A stretch of DNA of 64,000 nt, taken from assembly GCF_010686755.1 (NCBI RefSeq), contig NZ_JAAGXA010000017.1:1-64000 (forward strand), read 5' to 3'. The position numbers and the translations under genes were made by a program. The notes under the pieces were generated by a model, which searched no databases, was not told the DNA's origin, and was given only the letters and a program-made list of their open reading frames with translations. The DNA comes from Nocardioides zeae. Its GTDB lineage: Bacteria; Actinomycetota; Actinomycetes; Propionibacteriales; Nocardioidaceae. Positions 1 through 9,486 of this stretch are shown piece by piece. Position 1 is the first letter of the stretch, and each line of letters opens with the position of its first letter.

Positions 1-2
1 GC

Positions 3-167
3 TCTGTGCAACGAGAACCCACCACAGACCAACTCGAAGAACTCATCACGCGTCTCATACGAGAACACCTTCGGCAACGCCCACACCCCTCATCAAGCAG
101 GCGTTGCTTAGACCGATGGACTCCGCCCATCAACATTGATGGTCGAAGCGGCGTGTTCCCCGGCTGA
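3..167 (+). CDS. Possible 3' end of a truncated open frame (hypothetical)
   Basis: An open frame enters from the left edge and ends at the TGA at 165-167; about 54 codons are visible. Its codon use is less GC-biased than the neighbours (many A/T third positions) and it contains a charged, possibly helical stretch. No family is recognised. It may be the tail of a gene outside the window or simply a non-coding frame. The rest of 1-191 shows nothing else I can support. Confidence 0.2.
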   Translation, partial: SVQREPTTDQLEELITRLIREHLRQRPHPSSSRRCLDRWTPPINIDGRSGVFPG

Positions 168-191
168 CCGGGGAAAGTGCCGGGCCCCGAT

Positions 192-1025
192 CTAGCGCGG
201 GACGCGCGCGAGCTGGCGGGACTGGGCGACGAGGCGTCCGGCGGAGTCCCAGATCTCGCAGTCCTCCTCGAAGAACCCGCCCGCGACGTTGCTCGTCGAC
301 TGGCGCAGCCGGAGCCAGCCGGGGGCCGGTACGGCGCGGACGTGCGTCGTCAGCTGCACCGTCGGGGCCCAGCCGGGGCGGCCGAGGTCGAAGGTGACCG
401 GCGGCATGGCGTCGCAGGCGAGCAGCAGCATCAGCGGGTCGGGCTCGCGGTCGGGCAGCCGGAACCACCCCTCGAGCAGGCCCGTCCCGGACGGCTGGCC
501 CACCGCCCAGCCGACGCTCCGCGGCGTCAGCCGCATCTCGAAGCGCTCGACGAGCGGCGCGGTCCGCAGGAAGTCCGGCGGGGCGTCCGACGTGCGCACG
601 CACTCCTCGGGCGGCGGCAGCACGGGCGCGACCGCCGTGGTCCCGACCTCGTCGGTCAGCCCCGCCAGGTCGGAGAACGTCGCGAGCGCGGTGATGCGGG
701 GCGCCCCGTCCTGCGCGAGCTCGGCGGCGACGGTGGTCAGCGTGCCGCGGCGCACGACCCGCGTCGTCACCTCGGCGGGGCCCTCCGTCGAGGCGCCGAC
801 GTACGTCGCGGCCACCGCCACCGGGTGCGGCCGGTCCGGCACGGTGTCGCGCACGGCGCTGCCGATCATGGCGAGCAGGAAGCCCCCGTTGATGCCCCCG
901 CCGACGGACCAGCCGCCCGGGAGGTGGCCGGAGAAGCGACGTACCGCCTCGTCGGGCCCGTCGAGCGGCGTCAGCGCCAGGTCGCGGTCGAGCTCGGCGG
1001 GCGGTGGGGTCTCGGTCTGGATCAC
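192..1025 (-). CDS. Acyl-CoA thioesterase, TesB-like double hotdog family
   Basis: A 277-residue protein read from a GTG at 1025 to a TAG at 192. The N-terminal part has the features of the TesB-like/acyl-CoA thioesterase family: a glycine-rich GGINGG segment around residue 39, then a hydrophobic strand and RPHPVAV. The C-terminal part repeats a second hotdog-like domain ending in an EIWD/QSRQLARV motif typical of these actinobacterial proteins. The expected role is hydrolysis of acyl-CoA to free acid and CoA in the cytoplasm; the substrate is unknown. It diverges from typA with about 117 bp between the starts. A second family member lies at 37851-38639. Family call is secure, specificity is not. 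Confidence 0.8.
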   Translation of the reverse strand: MIQTETPPPAELDRDLALTPLDGPDEAVRRFSGHLPGGWSVGGGINGGFLLAMIGSAVRDTVPDRPHPVAVAATYVGASTEGPAEVTTRVVRRGTLTTVAAELAQDGAPRITALATFSDLAGLTDEVGTTAVAPVLPPPEECVRTSDAPPDFLRTAPLVERFEMRLTPRSVGWAVGQPSGTGLLEGWFRLPDREPDPLMLLLACDAMPPVTFDLGRPGWAPTVQLTTHVRAVPAPGWLRLRQSTSNVAGGFFEEDCEIWDSAGRLVAQSRQLARVPR

Positions 1026-1142
1026 AGACGCAGGGTAGCGGCCAACGAATCGGCCCTGGCCGAGCGGGGCACTAAGATCGCCGGGGCCCTCCGGCGACCG
1101 GTGTGCCACCCAGATCCCTCGACGGAAGTGACGCCGCACCTC

Positions 1143-3026
<1,884 letters not shown>

Positions 3027-3036
3027 GGCACGGACC

Positions 3037-3702
3037 GTGCACGGCCGGGTCCGCAGGCTCGGGGACGACGGGGGCACCGGCGAGCGGCTGGCGGCCTGGC
3101 TCGAGGAGATCGGCCTGGCCGACCAGCTCGGCCCGGCCGGCCTCCCGTCGTTCCGGCGCGGGGCCGACGGCGCGGCGTACTGGACGGAGCCCGGCACCGG
3201 CGAGCCCCTGACGCCGGAACGCCTCACCGAGCTCGACGCCGTGCTGCACCAGCAGGGCGACGAGCCGGCGCACGCCGTGCCGGTCGCCCTCGTGCAGCTG
3301 CGGCGCAAGGCCGCGGTGCGGGCCGGGCTGCTGGCGAGTGCGTGGCACACCTACGCGAGCCTCGCCGAGCTGCGGGGCCGCTCGGAGAACGCCACGCGCT
3401 TCGCCGTGCACAAGGCCGCCGAGCGCGGCGGGCTCCTCGTCGTCGTCCACGACGACGGCCGCACCATGGTGCCGGCCTTCCAGCTCGACGAGGCCGGCGA
3501 CGTGCGGACCGAGCTCGGCGCCGTGCTCGAGCCGCTGCTCGCCGCCCGCATGGACCCCTGGCAGGTGTGGGCCTGGCTCACCCAGCCGGCCGCGCTGCTC
3601 GGCGGGCAGGTGCCCCACGAGGCCGCGCGCGACCCCGAGGAGGTGCGGCTCGTGCAGCACGCCGCCGTGCGCCTCGCCGAGCGGGCCCGCGCGAGCGCCT
3701 GA
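3037..3702 (+). CDS. Hypothetical protein with Xre/MbcA/ParS-type antitoxin-like C-terminus
   Basis: A 221-residue protein starting at GTG 3037, 10 bp after typA and probably cotranscribed with it. The first ~90 residues are unrecognised. From about residue 100 it has the pattern of the MbcA/ParS/Xre toxin-binding domain: a short helical segment, a PAFQLDEAG strand turn, then DPWQVWAWLTQP and a LLGGQVPHEA motif near the end. In RES-Xre systems this domain neutralises a RES-domain NAD-degrading toxin, but no RES protein is adjacent on either side. It could be an orphan antitoxin-like regulator or a conserved typA-linked protein of other function. Domain assignment is by eye. Confidence 0.6.
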   Translation: MHGRVRRLGDDGGTGERLAAWLEEIGLADQLGPAGLPSFRRGADGAAYWTEPGTGEPLTPERLTELDAVLHQQGDEPAHAVPVALVQLRRKAAVRAGLLASAWHTYASLAELRGRSENATRFAVHKAAERGGLLVVVHDDGRTMVPAFQLDEAGDVRTELGAVLEPLLAARMDPWQVWAWLTQPAALLGGQVPHEAARDPEEVRLVQHAAVRLAERARASA

Positions 3703-3711
3703 GCGTCCCGC

Positions 3712-4470
3712 CTACCGCTCCTCGGGCACCTGCCGCACGAGACCCAGGACGAGCAGGTCGAGCCCGGCCGCGAACTGCTCCAGGTCCTCGTGGCGCCGGA
3801 ACTCGTCCGCCATCGAGCGGATCCAGGGGAACTCGTCGGCGTCGAGGTCCTGCCACCGCGCCACGACGAGCTCGAGCTGTTCGTCGGCGTCGAGCGCGGG
3901 GTCGATGATCGCGTCCTGCGAGGACATCTGCGCGGCGACACCCACGACGTACCCCAGCAGCGCCGTGCTGCCGTGGAACTGCTGCCGGCGGGTCAGCCCC
4001 ATCGCGGCGAGCGGCCGTCCCATCGCCTCCCACACGCGCAGGCCGTTGGGCTGACCCCCGCTGAGCTCGACCTGGCCGGCCAGCCAGGGATGACGCTCCA
4101 TCTGCCCGAACAGCGCGAGCGCGATGCGCCGCACCTGCAGCGCGGCCTCCACGACCGCGGGGTCCCGGGTGCCGAGGTCGACCTCGAGCGGCGGTGACGG
4201 TACGTCGTCCCCCGCGTCCCCCGCGTCGCCCGACTCCGCTGCGGCGAGGGCCCGCCCGACCAGCTCGTCGCAGGCCAGCTCGACGAGCTGCTCCTTGCCC
4301 GCCACGTGCCAGTAGATGCTGCCGAGGCCACCGCCGAGCTCGGCGGCGAGCCCGCGCAGCGTCAACCCCTTGATGCCCTCGGCGTCGAGGATCGCGGTCG
4401 CCGTCTCCACGATCTGCTCGCGGGAGTGGGTGACGCGTCGCGTGGAACGGGTCGAGCGCGACGGAGCCAT
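3712..4470 (-). CDS. TetR family transcriptional repressor
   Basis: A 252-residue protein with an N-terminal TetR helix-turn-helix (residues ~15-62: REQIVETATAILDAEG, then TLRGLAAELG and SIYWHVAGKEQL). The C-terminal ligand domain is longer than in short TetRs and acidic around residues 80-95. It diverges from the MFS exporter at 4578, with 107 bp between them containing a strong promoter and three tandem palindromes, so it most likely represses the exporter and itself. The inducer is not predictable. Start ATG 4470 is well placed before the HTH. Confidence 0.88.
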   Translation of the reverse strand: MAPSRSTRSTRRVTHSREQIVETATAILDAEGIKGLTLRGLAAELGGGLGSIYWHVAGKEQLVELACDELVGRALAAAESGDAGDAGDDVPSPPLEVDLGTRDPAVVEAALQVRRIALALFGQMERHPWLAGQVELSGGQPNGLRVWEAMGRPLAAMGLTRRQQFHGSTALLGYVVGVAAQMSSQDAIIDPALDADEQLELVVARWQDLDADEFPWIRSMADEFRRHEDLEQFAAGLDLLVLGLVRQVPEER

Positions 4471-4490
4471 GCGTCAAACCCTAGGTGGTC

Positions 4491-4518
4491 TTGACACTCT
4501 CGAACAACGTTCTATAGT
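4491..4518 (+). promoter_or_regulatory. Near-consensus promoter of the MFS exporter
   Basis: TTGACA at 4491-4496 and TATAGT at 4513-4518 with a 16-bp spacer, an unusually good sigma70-type match for this genome. It reads towards the MFS gene at 4578 and overlaps the first of the three operators. Confidence 0.75.
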
Positions 4519-4548
4519 CGAACTGTGTTCGAGTCGAACACGGTTCGA
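4500..4548. promoter_or_regulatory. Three tandem 15-bp palindromic operators (TetR/MFS)
   Basis: Three copies of TCGAAC-N3-GTTCGA occur at 4500-4514 (last arm GTTCTA), 4518-4532 and 4534-4548, with centres 18 and 16 bp apart. The first sits inside the -35/-10 spacer, the second just after the -10, the third in the leader. The last two also form a larger 29-bp imperfect palindrome (4519-4547). The N3 spacing separates them from the LexA boxes in this window (N4). The presumed ligand is the TetR protein at 3712-4470. Confidence 0.7.
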
Positions 4549-4577
4549 TCCCACCGATCCTCGGAGAGGAGGCCGTC

Positions 4578-6068
4578 ATGACCGCCGTACCGACGCCCAC
4601 GACGACCCCGTCAGCACCCCCGTCCCCCCGCACGACGCCGTCCCGTCCCCGACCCACGTCGCTCCGCATGGCGGCCCCCGCCCTGCTCGCGCTCTGCCTC
4701 ACGATGCTCGTCGAGATGGTCGACAACTCGATCCTCACCGTCGCACTGCCGACGATCGGCCGCGACCTGGCCGTCGGACCGACCGGTCTGCAGTGGATCG
4801 TCGGCGCCTACTCGCTCACCTTCGGCGGCCTGCTGCTCATCGGCGGCACGCTCGGCGACCTCCTCGGCCGCCGCCGCATGCTGCTCGTGGGTCTCACGGG
4901 CTTCGGCCTGTCGTCCCTGCTCGTGCTGGCCGCCACCGAGGCCTGGCAGCTCATCGCGGTGCGCGCGCTCTGCGGCGTCTTCGCGGCGCTCATCGCGCCC
5001 GGCACGATGTCGCTGATGTTCCGGCTCTTCGACGACGAGCAGCTGCGCCGTCGGGCCATCGGCCTCATCGTCAGCGTCGCGATGCTCGGCGTCGTCATCG
5101 GGCCCGTCCTCGGCGGCCTCGCCGTCACCCACCTGCACTGGCAGGTGCTGCTCGTCGTCAACGCTCCGGTGGCGGTCATCGCCTGGTGGGGCGTGTGGCG
5201 CGGCATCCCCGCCGACGACCCGGCCGACCTCCGCACCGGTGGGGCCGACGTGCCCGGCGCGCTGCTCTCGGTCGCCACGCTCGGGCTCGGCCTGCTGGCC
5301 CTCACGCTGGCGGTCGACGAGGGCTGGTACGCGCCCGGCACCCTCGCCGCCGCCGTCGGTGCGGTCGTCGCCGCGGTCGGCTTCGTCCTGCGGGAGCGAC
5401 GAGCGGCCCACCCGATGCTCGACCTGCGGCTGTTCGCCCTGCCGACCGTGCGCGGCAGTGCGCTGCTGCAGTCCGGCGTGATGGTGGCGATGGTCGGGGT
5501 GGCGTTCTCGTCGACGCAGCTGTTCCAGTACGCCTGGGGCTGGTCCCCCGTCGTCGCCGGCCTCGGCACGCTGCCGATGGTGGCCGGGATGCTCCTCGCC
5601 GGGACGCTGACCGACGTGCTCGTCGACCGGGTCGGGCACCGCCTCACCGCGATCGCCGGCAGCTCGCTGCTCGTCGTCGCCCTGCTCGTGCTCGTCGTGG
5701 CGCTCGACGCCGGCTACCCGGTCTTCGCGATCGGCCTCGGGCTGCTCGCCGTGGCCATGCGGCTCGTCGTCACGACCTCGGCGGTCGCGCTCGTCGAGGC
5801 CCTCCCCGAGAGCCACACCTCGCTGGGCTCCGCCCTCAACGACACGTCGCAGGAGATCGGCAACTCCGTCGGTGTCGCGGTGATCGGCACCGTGACCGCC
5901 GCCGTCATGGGCACGACCCTGCCGGTCGGCGTGTGGTCGTCGGCCGTCACCGAGCAGTTCCTCCACGGGCAGCGGATCGGCTTCGCCCTCCTGGCCGGCC
6001 TCGTCGCCGTCATCACCGTGGTGGGCGCCCGCACCCTCACCGACTCGCGCTCCACCGAGGAGCACTGA
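4578..6068 (+). CDS. MFS drug exporter, DHA2 (14-TM) type
   Basis: A 496-residue integral membrane transporter. After a ~30-residue Pro/Thr-rich cytoplasmic N-terminus, the first membrane segment carries the DHA2 signature (VDNSILTVALPTIGRDL) and is followed by GDLLGRRR between segments 2 and 3 (MFS motif A). Segment count and length fit proton-coupled multidrug efflux. The start ATG 4578 follows GGAGAGGAGG. It diverges from the TetR gene and ends convergently 9 bp from the next gene; a short palindrome CTGAGGA-CCG-TCCTCAG (6065-6081) spans both stop codons. Substrate unknown. Confidence 0.9.
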   Translation: MTAVPTPTTTPSAPPSPRTTPSRPRPTSLRMAAPALLALCLTMLVEMVDNSILTVALPTIGRDLAVGPTGLQWIVGAYSLTFGGLLLIGGTLGDLLGRRRMLLVGLTGFGLSSLLVLAATEAWQLIAVRALCGVFAALIAPGTMSLMFRLFDDEQLRRRAIGLIVSVAMLGVVIGPVLGGLAVTHLHWQVLLVVNAPVAVIAWWGVWRGIPADDPADLRTGGADVPGALLSVATLGLGLLALTLAVDEGWYAPGTLAAAVGAVVAAVGFVLRERRAAHPMLDLRLFALPTVRGSALLQSGVMVAMVGVAFSSTQLFQYAWGWSPVVAGLGTLPMVAGMLLAGTLTDVLVDRVGHRLTAIAGSSLLVVALLVLVVALDAGYPVFAIGLGLLAVAMRLVVTTSAVALVEALPESHTSLGSALNDTSQEIGNSVGVAVIGTVTAAVMGTTLPVGVWSSAVTEQFLHGQRIGFALLAGLVAVITVVGARTLTDSRSTEEH

Positions 6069-6077
6069 GGACCGTCC

Positions 6078-6647
6078 TCAGGCGCGAGTGAGGCGGACGA
6101 CCCAGTACTGCACGCCGTACGGCGCGTCGTCGTAGGTCACGTCGACCCGCCACGCAGCCCCGGCACCGTCCAGCAGCCGGCCGAGCGCCCGCAGCGGCTC
6201 GACCTCGGCCCACAGGGCGCTCCCCAGCGCCGCGTCGACGTCGGCGAGCGCCGCACCGTCGGCCGCCGCCAGGGCCTGGCCCAGCGCGGCGTCGAAGGCC
6301 TCCGCCCGCTCGTCGAGGTGACCGGGGGCCTTCTCCGTGCGCATGGCCGAGCCGTTGCCCAGCACCAGCAGGCCCTCCCGGTCGGCGGGCGGTCGCTCCG
6401 CGTCGTACGGCGCGTGGGGAACCCCGTCGAGGAGGTGGTCCGCGACCCGTGCCGAGCCCGGGGAGCCCAGCACGCCGATCGGGCCGCCCCCGGCACGGAG
6501 GTCCGCGACGGCGGCGGTCGCGGCGGCACGCAGCTCCGCCACCGGGTCGACCAGGCTCGCGTGCTCCGGCAGGAGCGCCGGCACGGGCGGGACGACGACG
6601 ATGTCGCGGAGGGCGGTCGCGGCGACCGTCAGCCCGGCGTCAGCCAT
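6078..6647 (-). CDS. Class III extradiol dioxygenase-like protein (LigB-like fold), function unknown
   Basis: A 189-residue protein resembling the small actinobacterial proteins (Rv2728c type) with a subunit-B-like extradiol dioxygenase fold. It begins with a strand ending in VVPPVPALLPE, has a VLGSPGSARVADHLLDG segment and a glycine-rich VLGNGSAMR segment. The His/Glu metal-binding set of true ring-cleaving dioxygenases is not evident, so no reaction is claimed. The ATG (6647) overlaps the stop of the upstream 62-residue gene by 8 nt (ATGGCTGA), indicating translational coupling in an LCP gene operon. Confidence 0.6.
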   Translation of the reverse strand: MADAGLTVAATALRDIVVVPPVPALLPEHASLVDPVAELRAAATAAVADLRAGGGPIGVLGSPGSARVADHLLDGVPHAPYDAERPPADREGLLVLGNGSAMRTEKAPGHLDERAEAFDAALGQALAAADGAALADVDAALGSALWAEVEPLRALGRLLDGAGAAWRVDVTYDDAPYGVQYWVVRLTRA

Positions 6648-6828
6648 GGTGCGGCGGGACCTGCGCCCGGAGCCAGGCGTCGGAGGCCGAGTCGCCGCCG
6701 CGCTGGTCGCCCGGCTCGCCACGGTCGGTGTCGTCGCCGGTCTGCTCGGGCAGCGCGTCGCCGAAGATCGCCGCGAGGCGGCGCTTGCGCTGCCACTCGG
6801 GCTCGGGGCTCGCCTCGTGCTCGACCAT
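6640..6828 (-). CDS. Small hypothetical protein, 62 aa
   Basis: A highly charged, Asp/Gly/Arg-rich 62-residue protein with no membrane segment. Its ATG at 6828 directly follows the TGA of the LCP gene (TGAATG) and its own stop overlaps the next start by 8 nt. This double coupling is the main evidence that it is real. It begins with an acidic patch and a WQRKRRLAAIFGD stretch. Function unknown; it may be a cytoplasmic partner of the neighbouring envelope protein. Confidence 0.6.
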   Translation of the reverse strand: MVEHEASPEPEWQRKRRLAAIFGDALPEQTGDDTDRGEPGDQRGGDSASDAWLRAQVPPHHG

Positions 6829-8064
6829 TCAGCAGAGACCGTTGCTGGCGGCGAACTCGTCGGGGTCGAACTCCTCGTCGTCCGTCGGGTCGCTGTCGGT
6901 CGGGGTGTCCGTCGCGGTGGTGGAGGGATCCGTCGCCGTGCTGCCCGGGCTGCTCGGCGACGCCGACGGCTCGCCCGTGTTGACGCTGCCGCCGCCCTCC
7001 TCGGCGCCGATGGCACCGGTGAGGAACTCGGACGTCAGGGGCTTGTCCTCGCGGATGAGGGTCCACAGGTCGTCGGCCTCGTCGGTCCAGACGAGGCGGT
7101 TGCGGTCCTCGGAGTACTCCTCGTTGGGCACCGTGAGGAAGTTGATGTTGTCGAGGCCGATGCCGTTGAAGCCGCCAGCGATGTCGGCGAGCTTGTTGAT
7201 GTCGTTGTAGCCCTTGGTGATCGTCATCGAGTCGATGACGGCCTTGACGAAGTTGTAGACGCGGGCCGGGTTGGTCAGCGTCTGCGCCGACACCACCTTG
7301 TTCGCCATCGACGCGAGGAACGCCTGCTGGCGCTTCATGCGGCCGACGTCGCCGTTGATGGAGAGCTGGTGGCGCTCGCGCACGTAGATGAGCGCCTCCT
7401 CGCCGTTCGCCGTGAAGGTGCCCTCCTTCGGCAGCGCCTTGTTGTAGCGGCTCGCGCGGATCGGCTCGGTCAGGCAGATCTCGACGCCGTCGATGGCGTC
7501 GACCATCTCCTCGAACCCGCCGAAGTCCATCTCGATGGTCGCGTCGATGCGGATGTCGGTGAGTGACTCGACCGTCTTCTGGGTGCAGAGGGCGCCGCCC
7601 TCGCTGTAGGCCGTGTTGAACATGACCATGCTCTCGCCGGGCACGTCCGTGCCGTCCGCCGCGAGGCACTCGGGGCGGTTGACGAGCGCGTCACGCGGGA
7701 GGCTGACGCCGTACGCGAACTCCCGGTCGCCCGACAGGTGCATGATGATCGTGGTGTCGGAGCGCGCGCCGTTGTCGGGGTTGTTGGCGTCGGACCCGAC
7801 GAGGAGGATGTTGAGCGGCTCCTCCGGGGTGTCCGCGTCCACCTTGTCCGGGCGGTCGTCACCCAGGGCCGCGTCTCCGTTGGCGAACGTGTTGATCCCG
7901 TTGTCGAGCTGGCGGACCGTGAAGGCCACGCCGAGGGCCGTGATCATGCACAGCGTCGCGGCCGTGGCCGTGATGACGGTCGCCACCGTGTGCCGACGCT
8001 TCGACCGCGCGCGGCGCTTGGGCGCGGCGCGCCGGCCGGCGGGGCTCGGGGGTGTGACGGACAC
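6829..8064 (-). CDS. LCP (LytR-CpsA-Psr) family cell-wall polymer ligase
   Basis: A 411-residue type II membrane protein: a basic cytoplasmic N-terminus (RRARSKRR), one membrane segment (about residues 25-50), then an extracytoplasmic LCP domain with NILLVGSDA, RSDTTIIMHL and the basic VSLPRD motif that binds the polyprenyl-phosphate head, and a later YVRERH motif. LCP proteins transfer anionic glycopolymers from polyprenyl carrier to peptidoglycan. The tail is low-complexity Ser/Thr/Pro/Asp. I chose GTG 8064 because AGGAG precedes it at good spacing; an upstream ATG at 8157 would add 31 unlikely residues. It heads a three-gene coupled operon. Confidence 0.9.
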   Translation of the reverse strand: MSVTPPSPAGRRAAPKRRARSKRRHTVATVITATAATLCMITALGVAFTVRQLDNGINTFANGDAALGDDRPDKVDADTPEEPLNILLVGSDANNPDNGARSDTTIIMHLSGDREFAYGVSLPRDALVNRPECLAADGTDVPGESMVMFNTAYSEGGALCTQKTVESLTDIRIDATIEMDFGGFEEMVDAIDGVEICLTEPIRASRYNKALPKEGTFTANGEEALIYVRERHQLSINGDVGRMKRQQAFLASMANKVVSAQTLTNPARVYNFVKAVIDSMTITKGYNDINKLADIAGGFNGIGLDNINFLTVPNEEYSEDRNRLVWTDEADDLWTLIREDKPLTSEFLTGAIGAEEGGGSVNTGEPSASPSSPGSTATDPSTTATDTPTDSDPTDDEEFDPDEFAASNGLC

Positions 8065-8303
8065 GTCTTCTCCTGCGGCGTGGACGAGGGCCAGACGCAA
8101 TGTACGTGGGCCCGGAAGCGCGTGCGACATCATCGACGGCGTTCTGGCGAAGGTCACAGCCTCCCCTCAGGTACGCCGCGGTCTCGCCCGTGCGGGTGAA
8201 CAAGGGCCTCCGGCGCCGCGCGATGCGGGGGGACCGCGCGGCGACGCGCACCTGACGTGTGACGATGGGAGGCCCGACAGCGCGCTGATGAGCAGGTGGA
8301 CCC

Positions 8304-8723
8304 TTGATCTCGTTGACCTACCTGAGCAGCGCCGTCGACCCCATGTCGCCCGGGGAGCTCGAGGACCTGCTGCACCAGTCGCGCGCGGCCAACCACGCCG
8401 CGGACCTGACCGGGGCGCTCCTCTACGCGGACGGCAGCTTCGTGCAGACCCTCGAGGGTCCGGACGCGGCCGTGCACGCCACCTTCGGCCGCATCCTGTC
8501 CGACCCGCGCCACCGGGGGCTCTTCATCGTGCTCAACGAGCCGGTCGCGGAACGCGCGTTCCCCGAGTGGACGATGGGGTTCCGCAGGATCGACGGCGTC
8601 GAGGCGCAGCGACTGCCCGGGTTCTCCGACTACCTGCGCACCAACCGCGAGCTGGGGCTGACCACGCCGGCGGGAGGCAGCGCCGAGGTCTTTCACCAGG
8701 TGTTCCGCGAGGGCCTGCGCTGA
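8304..8723 (+). CDS. BLUF-domain blue-light sensor (short, stand-alone)
   Basis: A 139-residue protein that is a BLUF domain plus a short C-terminal tail. The flavin photocycle residues are present: Tyr6 (ISLTYLS), Asn30 (SRAANH) and Gln48 (FVQTLEG); the WTMGF segment supplies the Trp/Met region near residue 95. BLUF domains bind FAD and respond to blue light through the Tyr-Gln-flavin hydrogen-bond network. No output domain is fused, so it would act through a partner. The start is TTG 8304, preceded by AGGTGGA, and gives the usual BLUF N-terminus. The neighbours (divergent LCP operon, DUF302 gene downstream) do not reveal a target. Confidence 0.88.
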   Translation: MISLTYLSSAVDPMSPGELEDLLHQSRAANHAADLTGALLYADGSFVQTLEGPDAAVHATFGRILSDPRHRGLFIVLNEPVAERAFPEWTMGFRRIDGVEAQRLPGFSDYLRTNRELGLTTPAGGSAEVFHQVFREGLR

Positions 8724-8779
8724 GGCGTGCGCCTCCATCGGCCCCGTGCGCTCGACGCTCGCGACACGGGTCCCCTGCC

Positions 8780-9211
8780 GTGACCTACACGCTGACCGCG
8801 ACCGTCCAGCGGTCCTACGACGAGACGCTCGCCGCCGCCCGTGAAGCCCTGGCCACCCAGGGATTCGGGGTCCTGACCGAGATCGACCTCGCCGGCACCC
8901 TGCGCGCGAAGCTCGGCGTCGAGGTGGCCCGCCAGGTGATCCTGGGGGCGTGCCGCCCGCAGGCGGCGTACGCCGCGATCACCGCCGACCCGTCCGTCGC
9001 GACGCTGCTCCCCTGCAACGTCGTCGTCCGCGAGGTCGACGCCACGACGACGGTCGTCGAGGCCTTCGACCCGTCCGCGATGACGCTGATCGGCGGCGAC
9101 GCGCTCGCCGACGTCGCGACCGAGGTCCGCGGCCTGCTCACGACCGCGCTCGCCGCGGTGGCCGCGGTGGCCGCGGGCGCGCTCGACGCGACCGGCGACG
9201 GAGGCCGCTGA
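8780..9211 (+). CDS. DUF302 domain protein
   Basis: A 143-residue DUF302 protein: SYDETLAAAREALATQGFGVLTEID, a VILGACRPQAAYAAI segment with the family's conserved Cys, and a LPCNVVVRE strand with a second conserved Cys. DUF302 proteins are small alpha/beta proteins often encoded with sulfur or metal stress genes; their biochemical role is not settled. GTG 8780 is the best start. It overlaps the downstream CsoR-type regulator by 1 nt (TGATG), so the two are coupled, which points to a shared sulfide or metal response. Confidence 0.8.
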   Translation: MTYTLTATVQRSYDETLAAAREALATQGFGVLTEIDLAGTLRAKLGVEVARQVILGACRPQAAYAAITADPSVATLLPCNVVVREVDATTTVVEAFDPSAMTLIGGDALADVATEVRGLLTTALAAVAAVAAGALDATGDGGR

Positions 9212-9471
9212 TGCAGCTCGAGCCCGAGTCGATGGCCCCCGTCATCAACCGCATCAAGCGGGCGCAGGGCCAGCTCGCGGGCGTGCTGCGCATGCTCGAG
9301 GAGGGACGCGACTGCGAGGACGTCGTCACGCAGCTCGCGGCGGTCTCCAAGGCGCTGGACCGGGCCGGGTTCGCGATCGTCGCGACCGGGCTGCAGCAGT
9401 GCATCGCCGCCGACGGCGTCGAGAGCCTCGACGTGAAGAAGATGGAGAAGCTGTTCCTGTCGCTGGCGTGA
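9211..9471 (+). CDS. CsoR/RcnR-family repressor, CstR-like (lacks the metal-binding His)
   Basis: An 86-residue all-helical DUF156 repressor: NRIKRAQGQLAGVLRMLEEG is the family N-terminus. Copper-sensing CsoR proteins use Cys-His-Cys; here Cys35 and Cys64 are kept, but the position four residues before Cys64 is Gly60 instead of His. That two-Cys, no-His pattern is what is known for CstR-type per/polysulfide sensors, which repress sulfide detoxification genes. The coupled DUF302 gene is the only candidate target nearby; no rhodanese or TusA gene is visible. Family call secure; persulfide sensing is inference. Confidence 0.85.
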   Translation: MQLEPESMAPVINRIKRAQGQLAGVLRMLEEGRDCEDVVTQLAAVSKALDRAGFAIVATGLQQCIAADGVESLDVKKMEKLFLSLA

Positions 9472-9486
9472 CAGGCGGGGCCCGGC

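Noticed and set aside
4519..4547. LexA box in the TetR/MFS region
   Set aside because: Half-sites match, but the spacing is 3 rather than 4 bases in all three copies, so a TetR operator is the better explanation.
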